33,418 nucleotides of DNA, from IMG/VR virus record IMGVR_UViG_3300025860_000045, positions 1 through 33,418 of that record; one strand, written 5' to 3'. Below are positions 1 through 6,027 of the stretch, one piece after another (position 1 is the stretch's first letter; every line of letters starts with the position of its first letter). This stretch comes from a virus. The notes below the pieces were generated by a model. That model was given only the letters and a program-made list of their open reading frames with translations. It was not told the origin of the DNA and did not search any database. A program made the position numbers and the translations under genes.

Positions 1-98
1 CCATCGCCATCGCCATCGCCATCGCCATCGCCATCGCCATCGCCATCGCCATCGCCATCGCCATCGCCATCGCCATCGCCATCGCCATCGCCATCGTC
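1..98 (-). repeat. Hexanucleotide tract (CCATCG)n coding an Asp-Gly run
   Basis: About sixteen perfect CCATCG units run from the window edge to position 96. In the minus-strand frame of the overlapping gene they read as alternating Asp-Gly codons (GAT GGC). The unit is a multiple of three, so gain or loss of copies changes protein length without a frameshift. The left end is outside the window. Confidence 0.95.
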
Positions 99-617
99 GC
101 AGGGTTTGCCTTCACCCTCCTCTTCTTGGTCTTCATCATCCTCCTCCTCTTCAGACTGATTACATAGTTTGTTGTAGACTACTTCCTCAGAGTATTCTCC
201 AAACTCATCGGAGTCATACAACGAACACCCCTCTGGAGTAGACATCAGGCTAATTGCCGAAGAGCGAGACGATAACAAGCGAATCATTCGATTCACGATG
301 TAGTCACACGCCACATTGGCAATCTCCAGATTGGAGTTTTTGAACCTCCAGAAGTGTAGCCACAGACAATGGAACATCTCATGGAAGAGAAGTCCCACCT
401 TCTGAGTCTTGGTTTGTAGGTTCCAGAACTCTAAGTTTACCCAGATGGTGTATCCATCAGTGCAAGCAGTCAGGACATCTTCTCGACCAACCTCCATTTT
501 CAGGCTTATAAGTCCCGGCATGAATAAGTTTAGAGTGGTATCAGCGGATATAGTCCGCATCAAGTTGTTCAAGTCCTCCTCTAATTCTTTTTGATTAGTA
601 ATATTACTAGCTCTCAT
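1..617 (-). CDS. Metallopeptidase-like / VWA-type protein (partial)
   Basis: This gene reads leftwards from an ATG at 617 and is cut by the window edge, so only about 205 residues are visible. Residues 79-88 form an HExxHxxxxH pattern (H79, E80, H83, H88), followed by an A-x-D-Y-x-V-N stretch near 103-109. This matches the putative metallopeptidase domain (DUF2201-like) that precedes a VWA domain in proteins paired with MoxR ATPases. An acidic stretch (about 155-170) and an Asp-Gly repeat follow. The next gene upstream is a MoxR-like AAA+ ATPase, which fits that pairing. The start is supported by the A/C-rich leader with ACATACCAA just before the ATG, shared with other genes here. The VWA half is not visible and is inferred. 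The pair may remodel or activate a protein complex; its phage role is unknown. Confidence 0.72.
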   Translation of the reverse strand, partial: MRASNITNQKELEEDLNNLMRTISADTTLNLFMPGLISLKMEVGREDVLTACTDGYTIWVNLEFWNLQTKTQKVGLLFHEMFHCLWLHFWRFKNSNLEIANVACDYIVNRMIRLLSSRSSAISLMSTPEGCSLYDSDEFGEYSEEVVYNKLCNQSEEEEDDEDQEEEGEGKPCDDGDGDGDGDGDGDGDGDGDGDGDGDGDGDGD

Positions 618-640
618 TTGGTATGTTTTATTGGTTTGTT
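618..640 (-). promoter_or_regulatory. Shared A/C-rich translation leader
   Basis: Read on the minus strand this is ACAAACCAATAAAACATACC followed by AA and the ATG at 617. Nearly the same 20-mer precedes the genes starting at 2325 and 9753. It contains no Shine-Dalgarno sequence. It is probably an unstructured leader or enhancer of initiation; the function is inferred. Confidence 0.5.
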
Positions 641-683
641 TAATTAGCCTGTCTCATCAGCGTCGTGTGGCTAGTTACGACGG

Positions 684-738
684 AGGCCCGAAGGCCTTTC
701 GACTTATGGAATGAACGGGAGGATTACTCCCCCCGTTC
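684..738 (-). terminator. Tandem hairpins between AAA+ and metallopeptidase genes
   Basis: Two stems lie between the stop of the AAA+ gene and the leader of the next gene: AGGCC-CGAA-GGCCT (684-697) and a 7-bp GAACGGG/CCCGTTC stem (713-738). There is no strong T-run. They could be a weak terminator or an RNA-processing or stability element. Confidence 0.45.
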
Positions 739-753
739 TACCAGCGATTGCTA

Positions 754-1899
754 CTAGATGCTGCCTGAACGACCGGATAGGGTATCCAATTCACGCGCCA
801 TCCAACTGCGTAGGGCAGGTTCCTTTTGGAGGTTTGGCTTTTGCTTGCCAATCGACCTAGCCACGAAGGCTTCAAGGAATGACTTAGAACCACGAAGGCG
901 GGTGGCAATTTCCATTACCGCCCCCAAGTTTGATTCGTTCGCTACCCCCACCAACTTCACCGCAACGATCCACTGCTTACTGATATCATCAGGAAGCCTA
1001 CTGGTGGTCGGGTTTGCAAGGATGCGTTCGATAGAACCGATCGCATCATACAACTGGAGCCAAGCATACGCCTTAGTTCCAGATACCTGCCCGAGTATGG
1101 ACTGGAGTTTCGCACGGCAGAGAGGGTCTGACTTGAAATCAAACGTCCTACTACCATCCTGCTCCTCTGTAACATAGTCAGCTTCAAACATCATACCCAT
1201 TTCGGTAACGGTTCGGAAAGAAGCAAAGTTGCTCTTCCCGTCCCATGTCGCGAATTTGATATTATAAAACATGTCGGTATTAGAAGCGATCAACGCCTCT
1301 GCCTCCACGTTAATGTTTGCCGCCGTAAACCACTCTTGGAATACGTCTACTGACGGGGCTACTTCAAAGAAGCCCGTTCTGTTAGCCATTGCTGCCCCAA
1401 GGCGCTCTGAGTTACAGGCATGTTCCAACCCGTTCGTCATTGCAATATGGAGCGTGTTCTCAGCAAAGCGAAGGTCACCCAAACGGTTGGCCTCGGTTGC
1501 TTGCTTGAGAATCTTCTGGATGATTGGTGAAGCATCCAAAAACTCATCCCACAACATCAGCACCTTATCGTCCTCTTTGACGGTTCCAGTGTTAATGAAG
1601 GGATAAGATTTATTACCACAATACATAGCAATCTGCTTCTCCAAGTCCACCGCAGGAATGCGAGCATCCCCCGGCATCATGTTACCCGCGCAGTCTTCAA
1701 ACAACAGGCGTTCAAGATCATCGGCCAACTTGGCTCCGATCGAGGTTTTACCAGATCCCGGCACTGCCATAAACATGGGCATGGTAAGCCCACGGCGATG
1801 GCCGAGTTTTTTCAACTGCAACTCAAGACGACGATGGCAGGATTTTACAATCTCTGGAATGTCGCCTTGTGTGATGGTGATGTTCTCGTTAACTTTCAT
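754..1899 (-). CDS. MoxR-like AAA+ ATPase
   Basis: This 381-residue P-loop ATPase has Walker A VPGSGKT at residues 46-52 and Walker B MLWDE at 115-119. A sensor-1-like Asn lies in AMTNGLEHA, and an Arg-finger-like MANR follows. The architecture and length fit the MoxR branch of AAA+ proteins, which work as ring ATPases with VWA or metallopeptidase partners. Such a partner is encoded immediately downstream at 617, so the two probably form one chaperone-like module in the host cytoplasm. The ATG at 1899 is preceded by ATACCAATAAT, related to the leaders of neighbouring genes, and by no SD sequence. The substrate is unknown; similar pairs in bacteria act in metal-cofactor insertion or complex maturation. 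Confidence 0.82.
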   Translation of the reverse strand: MKVNENITITQGDIPEIVKSCHRRLELQLKKLGHRRGLTMPMFMAVPGSGKTSIGAKLADDLERLLFEDCAGNMMPGDARIPAVDLEKQIAMYCGNKSYPFINTGTVKEDDKVLMLWDEFLDASPIIQKILKQATEANRLGDLRFAENTLHIAMTNGLEHACNSERLGAAMANRTGFFEVAPSVDVFQEWFTAANINVEAEALIASNTDMFYNIKFATWDGKSNFASFRTVTEMGMMFEADYVTEEQDGSRTFDFKSDPLCRAKLQSILGQVSGTKAYAWLQLYDAIGSIERILANPTTSRLPDDISKQWIVAVKLVGVANESNLGAVMEIATRLRGSKSFLEAFVARSIGKQKPNLQKEPALRSWMARELDTLSGRSGSI

Positions 1900-1976
1900 A
1901 TTATTGGTATATATTTACTTGTCTATTAATTGGTTTGCCGAGTTTTCCGTCTCGTTGGAATCATAACAACTCCCCT

Positions 1977-2005
1977 ACCTACTGAGAAATAAATCCTCAG
2001 TAGGT
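1977..2005 (-). terminator. Hairpin terminator after the 2017-2325 gene
   Basis: A perfect 10-bp stem, ACCTACTGAG/CTCAGTAGGT, with a 9-nt loop lies just beyond the stop of the minus-strand gene at 2017. On the minus strand no long T-run follows, so termination is plausible but not certain. Confidence 0.6.
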
Positions 2006-2016
2006 GCGGGAATGGT

Positions 2017-2325
2017 TTACTTTAGTAACTCGTGGCGCGTCCGTCCCCCAAGCTCCACTACTGTTTCTGCTACCTCGGATAGGGTGTAGCAGCAGCCGCT
2101 TTTTTCGTGGCTGACTTTCCCATTTTCAACCACGGTTACCCCGTAGATGGTATGGTGCGTAATGCCCCTCCCCTTGCTCACTTCGATTACCCCATTAAGG
2201 ATTTTCGCGTAGAACATAACCGTCGGGGTCATGAAGTTAGGTTCACTAAGGACATTTGTGAACTTCTTACAAAGAAGTATCTGATTATCCGTGTCATCCA
2301 TGGTTGGGTGTAGTATCTCGATCAT
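2017..2325 (-). CDS. Small protein of unknown function (102 aa)
   Basis: I do not recognise this protein. The reading frame extends upstream, but the start is placed at the ATG at 2325 because it directly follows ACCAATAAACATACCAATAAC, the leader shared with other genes. The protein has mixed alpha/beta character with a Gly-rich middle (KGRGITHHTIYGV) and a Cys pair (GCCYT). It sits in a leftward run of small genes feeding towards the AAA+ ATPase gene and is followed by a hairpin terminator. Confidence 0.62.
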   Translation of the reverse strand: MIEILHPTMDDTDNQILLCKKFTNVLSEPNFMTPTVMFYAKILNGVIEVSKGRGITHHTIYGVTVVENGKVSHEKSGCCYTLSEVAETVVELGGRTRHELLK

Positions 2326-2346
2326 GTTATTGGTATGTTTATTGGT
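2326..2346 (-). promoter_or_regulatory. Shared A/C-rich translation leader (second copy)
   Basis: The minus strand reads ACCAATAAACATACCAATAAC up to the ATG at 2325. It is nearly identical to the leader at 618-640 and that at 9754-9779. No SD sequence is present. Confidence 0.5.
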
Positions 2347-2353
2347 TTTATTT

Positions 2354-2770
2354 CTATATCGGGGTGGGGATTTCAAGAATCGGATATTCCTCAAGGCACT
2401 CATTCAAATCCCTTACGAAGCAATGATCGAATTTGAGGTAGACCAGCAAGGAGAATTTATAGTCTCCGTTAGTAGGCCCTACTACTGGGACTACTCCGTG
2501 GTTACCGTTGAAACCGAACTTGATTTCTTTGGGATTGAACTCCGCGTAGGTTACGGGGAAGAAACACGCCTCAGATATATCCGTGGCTTGTTTCGGGTTA
2601 ACCGAATCCTTTCGGAACAGTAGGGCCAGTGAAGGCTCTTCCATAATACTCGGTATATCCCCAACGGGGATTGGGACCTCATCGGGGTCAATGCCGTAGA
2701 TGAAGTCGTTCCCATAAGACTCCAAGAAGGAATCCATAATGGCTCTTATTAGTTTGGCTTTTCTTAACAT
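2354..2770 (-). CDS. Protein of unknown function (138 aa)
   Basis: I do not recognise this protein. It has a short basic N-terminus (MLRKAKLIRA), a Pro-rich segment (DEVPIPVGDIPS) and a beta-rich middle with GFNGNHGVVPVVGP. The ATG at 2770 abuts an octanucleotide repeat (AACCAACA on this strand) that fills the position where an SD would lie. It is one of a leftward series of small genes. Unit gain or loss in the repeat could change its expression without altering the protein. Confidence 0.66.
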   Translation of the reverse strand: MLRKAKLIRAIMDSFLESYGNDFIYGIDPDEVPIPVGDIPSIMEEPSLALLFRKDSVNPKQATDISEACFFPVTYAEFNPKEIKFGFNGNHGVVPVVGPTNGDYKFSLLVYLKFDHCFVRDLNECLEEYPILEIPTPI

Positions 2771-2810
2771 GTTGGTTTGTTGGTTTGTTGGTTTGTTGGT
2801 TTGTTGGTTT
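2771..2810 (-). repeat. Octanucleotide tandem repeat (GTTGGTTT)5 in a 5' leader
   Basis: Five perfect 8-bp units sit immediately upstream of the ATG at 2770. The same unit is repeated seven times at 3705-3760, but inside a coding region. The tract lies in the leader, so slippage would change spacing rather than protein. Confidence 0.95.
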
Positions 2811-2830
2811 GTGTGCTTTTACGTTCTCGC

Positions 2831-3097
2831 TTAATCATCCAGATCAAAAGTTTCGCCGCACCCACCATAACAAATCGCTCTTGAGTCGTCGCTATGATCT
2901 CCGGTTACATCGGTTGGGTTGAATGGAAACTCGTTTCCAACTCCGCAGTCTGGACATACCATGACACATACACTTTGCTCCTCGTATGTGATAACTCCAG
3001 ATTTGTGCCGGTAACGAGAACAAGGCGCATCAGGACAAGTCTCCTCATCTTCAGTTTTCGGGATCGGTTTTTGATTTGATAGTATTAAATCGTTCAT
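2831..3097 (-). CDS. Small zinc-ribbon-like protein (88 aa)
   Basis: The C-terminal half carries CPDCG (residues about 49-53) and CYGGCG (about 76-81), a two-CxxC-type arrangement that could bind one zinc ion. Another Cys pair lies earlier (CPDAPC). The acidic tail ends FDLDD. The family is not recognised. The gene overlaps the 3' end of the upstream gene by 47 bp, which supports cotranscription. A small zinc ribbon in phage accessory regions often mediates protein or nucleic-acid binding; that role is inferred. Confidence 0.68.
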   Translation of the reverse strand: MNDLILSNQKPIPKTEDEETCPDAPCSRYRHKSGVITYEEQSVCVMVCPDCGVGNEFPFNPTDVTGDHSDDSRAICYGGCGETFDLDD

Positions 3098-3344
3098 TGA
3101 ATAGTATTAGGTTTGGTTCGGAGACTGCCTGTGCTATGTCGTTCTGTTTTGATAATTGCCTGATCTTCCATCCGTGGAATCTGGCCATGCTATAATGATG
3201 ACCGCAGAACGGAACCCACTCTTCGTCGTCGTGTCCTTCGTAAAGTAAGCATTCCCATACGGCAGGACGAGTGCATTTCCCGTGCTTCCCATCCCATCCA
3301 CAAGAAACAGAACAAGGCGACTCAGTTTCAGTTTCAGTTTTCAT
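3051..3344 (-). CDS. Small Cys/His-rich protein (97 aa)
   Basis: The protein begins with a Thr-Glu repeat (MKTETETES) and then has several Cys and His residues: CSVSC, CTRPAVWEC and FCGHH. This suggests one or two metal sites resembling small zinc fingers. The family is not recognised. The start at 3344 gives an MKT N-terminus, common in this genome. It overlaps the following zinc-ribbon gene by 47 bp in another frame. Function unknown. Confidence 0.66.
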   Translation of the reverse strand: MKTETETESPCSVSCGWDGKHGKCTRPAVWECLLYEGHDDEEWVPFCGHHYSMARFHGWKIRQLSKQNDIAQAVSEPNLILFNERFNTIKSKTDPEN

Positions 3345-3359
3345 ACGTTTTAAAACAGT

Positions 3360-3764
3360 TTACTTGAGGGCTCCCAGCTTTATTGCTGGTTCGTCCTCAT
3401 CAATTAAAATCTTTACGACTAAAGTAGGGTGCCCTACTTGAACGCCATCCCACTCCAGCAAGGGGGAGTTAGGTCCTACCCCATACTCAGATGGTAGGGT
3501 GTCCGGCCCTTCAGGTTTTACCCTCATAAATTCGTTTAGATCGAACAGTTCGTTATCGTAGCGAAAGAACCTGCTAGTGTATTGTTCCCACACAAGATGG
3601 TCGGTTGGGTCTCCTAAGTAATCGACATCATGCCGTTCACCGCCCGTTAGGTCATACCCATTTAAAAGGGTGAACGACTCTAGTAGTAGGGTGATCTTTG
3701 GTTTGTTGGTTTGTTGGTTTGTTGGTTTGTTGGTTTGTTGGTTTGTTGGTTTGTTGGTTTTCAT
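3360..3764 (-). CDS. Putatively phase-variable protein with an octanucleotide repeat at its start (134 aa)
   Basis: From the ATG at 3764 the protein begins MKT and continues with a NKPTNQQT repeat coded by 8-bp units, then an unrecognised acidic domain of about 110 residues. The repeat unit is not a multiple of three and all three frames through it are open, so gain or loss of one unit would shift the downstream frame. This is the design of contingency loci. An upstream ATG at 3803 is also in frame; 3764 is preferred because MKT starts recur here. The promoter TTGACT-N17-TATAAG at 3827-3855 would start RNA near 3820. Function unknown. Confidence 0.66.
   Translation of the reverse strand: MKTNKPTNQQTNKPTNQQTNKPKITLLLESFTLLNGYDLTGGERHDVDYLGDPTDHLVWEQYTSRFFRYDNELFDLNEFMRVKPEGPDTLPSEYGVGPNSPLLEWDGVQVGHPTLVVKILIDEDEPAIKLGALK
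3697..3760 (-). repeat. Octanucleotide tandem repeat (GTTGGTTT)7 at the 5' end of a gene
   Basis: Seven perfect 8-bp copies (3705-3760) plus one imperfect copy begin two codons after the ATG at 3764. They encode NKPTNQQT repeats. The same unit occurs upstream of the gene starting at 2770. Confidence 0.95.
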
Positions 3765-3797
3765 ATGGATTGTAGGTTGTAGTGGAGAAGTCTCCTG

Positions 3798-3826
3798 TTG
3801 CATTACGTATTGTGTAGGTGTATCTT
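3798..3826 (+). promoter_or_regulatory. Sigma70-like promoter for the small-terminase operon
   Basis: TTGCAT (3798-3803), a 17-nt spacer and TATCTT (3821-3826). Transcription would begin near 3833, about 23 nt before the ATG at 3856. It overlaps the minus-strand promoter and a palindrome. Confidence 0.5.
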
Positions 3827-3843
3827 CTTATAAGATAACCTAC
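3814..3843. promoter_or_regulatory. Palindrome in the divergent promoter region (possible operator)
   Basis: GTAGGT-g-TATCTT, a 5-bp centre, then AAGATA-ACCTAC: twelve paired positions with a single unpaired base. It covers the -10 elements of both divergent promoters, so a bound repressor would silence both. As RNA it could also form a leader hairpin. Confidence 0.6.
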
Positions 3844-3855
3844 GTATAAAGTCAA
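3827..3855 (-). promoter_or_regulatory. Sigma70-like promoter TTGACT-N17-TATAAG
   Basis: The -35 element lies at 3855-3850 and the -10 at 3832-3827, with ideal 17-nt spacing, read leftwards. This is the best promoter match in the window. It drives the repeat-containing gene and probably the small genes beyond it. Confidence 0.72.
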
Positions 3856-4359
3856 ATGCCAAGACCAAAAGTTGATGCCCAATGGGAAGAAATAAGAAAT
3901 GCCTACCTCTTAGGAGAGAGTAGTTCATCACTAGCATCGAGATTCAAAGTCAACCCCTCCACGTTAAGAAGTAGGGCTAAGAGGGAGAATTGGACCACCC
4001 CTCGAAACGTGTCCAAGCAACTCCAACAGCGCAACACTCAGATACGAGCGCAGAAATTAAGGGGAGACATCACAAAAGAGGAAGCGGATAGGGCGCTTGC
4101 TGCGATAGATGAAACTGGCAGGAGCATCGTTGAACAACAGGACGCCCATAAAGCGGCCGTGGCTGCCATGATGCGAAAGCAGATAACGAAGGCCAAGCTG
4201 CCCGTCATTAAATCTTATAAGGACCTTGAAGTAGCGGATAGGGTCATGCGTCGGACACTGGATATGGATGTGGACAGGCAAGATACCATTATCAATGTGG
4301 GTATTTTGGGCAATAGTGGAGCCATCATAGATGATGACGAACAATCCATTGATGTCTAA
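3856..4359 (+). CDS. Probable terminase small subunit (HTH protein)
   Basis: Residues 8-45 form a helix-turn-helix (WEEIRNAYLLGESSSSLA... followed by STLRSRAKRENW) typical of small terminase subunits, which recognise packaging sites on phage DNA. The rest is a helical oligomerisation-like region and an acidic tail (IIDDDEQSIDV). The 167-residue length fits. The large subunit is about 20 kb away at 24448, so the usual adjacent pair is split. The gene is first in a plus-strand operon and its stop lies 3 nt before the next ATG. It could instead be a transcriptional regulator with a similar HTH; no sequence test was possible. Confidence 0.62.
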   Translation: MPRPKVDAQWEEIRNAYLLGESSSSLASRFKVNPSTLRSRAKRENWTTPRNVSKQLQQRNTQIRAQKLRGDITKEEADRALAAIDETGRSIVEQQDAHKAAVAAMMRKQITKAKLPVIKSYKDLEVADRVMRRTLDMDVDRQDTIINVGILGNSGAIIDDDEQSIDV

Positions 4360-4362
4360 AGT

Positions 4363-5481
4363 ATGAACGTAATCAAAAAAATTAACTCCCACACACCCAC
4401 TGTGTTATACACGATTGGGTTTGTGGTAATTGGCTTTCTGCTATTTTCGACGCCGAAATGCGGGCAGGAGCCCGTCCCCGCATCCTCGGTTATTATACGG
4501 GATAACTCCCCTGTATACGATAAGGTAGAGCCGGGGCAGTTGGATGCCGCCAAAGTAAAGGACCTTCGATTGAACGGGCAGGGAGACTATGCCCCCTCGG
4601 AGGCAATCAACTATGATCCATTCCAATCTACTGGATCTACCGCTAGGAAAGCGGTGTCCACCGATTTGGGGGATGGCCAGTCGGCTCATTTTGTGCTGAA
4701 CAAGACGGGCAGCTTTGCTACGTCAGCCATACAAGCCTCCGCTTACGGCGATAATAAAGACATACTTGTTCTGGATAAACACTTCAATGCCGCAGGGGGG
4801 AAAGCATCCGGCTTTATGATGCTATCTAATACGGCGGGAAAAAAGTTCGCTTCGGCACTAAATGGCGAATACAAAAAGATCTACGACGAAAATGGCTGGG
4901 GTTACGATCAACCGAATCTGATCGTGACAGCACGCCAACACCGGTTGGGGATGCTAAACCAGACAGGAAGGCGTGGAGTCGCCGCCGTCATTGATGAATT
5001 TGCTTATCGTAACGATAGCAAGAACGGTCGTAAACCGATCGAATGGATGCAAACTGAGGTGGGGCAACGGCGCATAGCTCTGGCCCAATTCGCCGCGATG
5101 AAATCGACTGGGTTCAAGCATTATGTTTGCTTTGCAGGTCATTGGGCCACTAATGGACGTGGCACTGGCGGAACCAGTTATAATGGGTGGCACGAATCCC
5201 CCTACGCGTTTGCTGTGCATAATAAATTGTGTGAGTTCTCGAAATGTCCGCATGATGTTATTGCTAGGTGCATGTCTGAAATTTGTCCTCCGTATCCCCA
5301 CCAGCATAAAGTGATGGGTGGAGCGTTTGTAGCGTTTGCTACGCTACCCGAAAGATTGGTTAAAGTTAAAGATTCGGGCTTTACCGCTTATGCAGAGCCC
5401 GCGCCCAAGGTCGCGGCTAGAGTTGAGGCGGTTAAGCCGGTTAGTAGACCGAAAGTAGTTCCAAAACCCAAGCCTCCCTGA
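4363..5481 (+). CDS. Membrane-anchored protein of unknown function (372 aa)
   Basis: An N-terminal hydrophobic segment (about residues 11-28, VLYTIGFVVIGFLLF) suggests a signal anchor with the rest outside the cytoplasm. The large central domain is not recognised; it is rich in Gly and aromatics and has a Cys-containing part (CEFSKCPHD and CMSEICPP) that could form disulphides. The C-terminus is a Pro/Lys-rich tail (KPVSRPKVVPKPKPP). It follows the small terminase gene by 3 nt. The layout resembles a cell-surface or lysis-associated factor. The membrane-anchored GH114-like protein at 13139 has a similar single-anchor plan. Function is inferred only from topology. Confidence 0.7.
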   Translation: MNVIKKINSHTPTVLYTIGFVVIGFLLFSTPKCGQEPVPASSVIIRDNSPVYDKVEPGQLDAAKVKDLRLNGQGDYAPSEAINYDPFQSTGSTARKAVSTDLGDGQSAHFVLNKTGSFATSAIQASAYGDNKDILVLDKHFNAAGGKASGFMMLSNTAGKKFASALNGEYKKIYDENGWGYDQPNLIVTARQHRLGMLNQTGRRGVAAVIDEFAYRNDSKNGRKPIEWMQTEVGQRRIALAQFAAMKSTGFKHYVCFAGHWATNGRGTGGTSYNGWHESPYAFAVHNKLCEFSKCPHDVIARCMSEICPPYPHQHKVMGGAFVAFATLPERLVKVKDSGFTAYAEPAPKVAARVEAVKPVSRPKVVPKPKPP

Positions 5482-5493
5482 CGCACGAAATCA

Positions 5494-5633
5494 TCTTGAC
5501 GATAAATCAAGACGACTCCGGTTCGGAGTTAATCGGAGTCGAGTGAAGCCGGTGTATAGGACTTGGAAAAGTTCACCAAATGCCCCAACAGTTCACGAAA
5601 TTGGTGTTAGCATCTCGTTTTAGAGGTGCTAAC
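5494..5633 (+). promoter_or_regulatory. Structured leader with competing hairpins and a terminator-like stem
   Basis: TCTTGA/TCAAGA (5494-5512) is followed by two mutually exclusive stems: CGACTCCG/CGGAGTCG (5513-5541) or ACTCCG-GTT-CGGAGT (5515-5529). Then an 11-bp stem with one G-U pair (5606-5633, loop GTTTTA) is followed by TTCTTTT and directly by the ATG at 5641. This looks like an attenuator or terminator that ends at the next start codon. Confidence 0.55.
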
Positions 5634-5640
5634 TTCTTTT

Positions 5641-5907
5641 ATGCCCGAGAGCAATTCAAAGAAGAAAAGACCTAAGCCGAGTCCCGTGGATAAGGATCAA
5701 CAAAGAGCCGCTGCAAATTCGGACGCCAAGGCGGTTATGGATGACTCAGTGGATAAAACTAAGTTGGCTGCGATGCGACTAAGGGAACAGGAGCGACCAA
5801 TCTGGTTGGCCTTCTTTACTGCTTCACTAAGCCGTAGTGATGTAAGCAACGCGGTAAACGCCGCTGATCGTGCCATGGTCGTGTATCGCAAACGATACCC
5901 CAACTGA
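5641..5907 (+). CDS. Small basic protein of unknown function (88 aa)
   Basis: The protein has a Lys/Pro-rich, probably disordered N-terminus (residues 1-25), then a helical region ending ADRAMVVYRKRYPN. The ATG at 5641 is chosen over an in-frame GTG at 5626 because the latter lies inside a stable hairpin. The U-rich tail of that hairpin touches the start codon, so expression probably depends on read-through or on a leaderless transcript. It is followed by a terminator and precedes a virion-protein gene. Function not recognised. Confidence 0.66.
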   Translation: MPESNSKKKRPKPSPVDKDQQRAAANSDAKAVMDDSVDKTKLAAMRLREQERPIWLAFFTASLSRSDVSNAVNAADRAMVVYRKRYPN

Positions 5908-5947
5908 TAAACTTTTTCGTTGCCGCTACCTAGGACCGCCCCTCCCT

Positions 5948-5979
5948 CCCTCACCCTATCCGGTGGTTGGAGGTGAGGG
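5948..5979 (+). terminator. Hairpin terminator
   Basis: CCCTCACC/GGTGAGGG, an 8-bp stem, is followed by CTCTTTGTTT. The loop holds CTATCCGGTGG, a copy of the CGGATAGGG motif (complement) that recurs across the window. Confidence 0.68.
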
Positions 5980-6027
5980 GCTCTTTGTTTCCCGTGGAGT
6001 TTTAAAGGGAAACGAGTATACTATAGG

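Noticed and set aside
2771-3760. Possible CRISPR array from regularly repeated units
   Set aside because: The units are 8 bp, contiguous and without spacers, so they are tandem repeats.
6011-6027. Promoter with TATACT just before the ATG at 6028
   Set aside because: No good -35 element is found at 16-18 bp. It was kept only as a remark in the gene entry.
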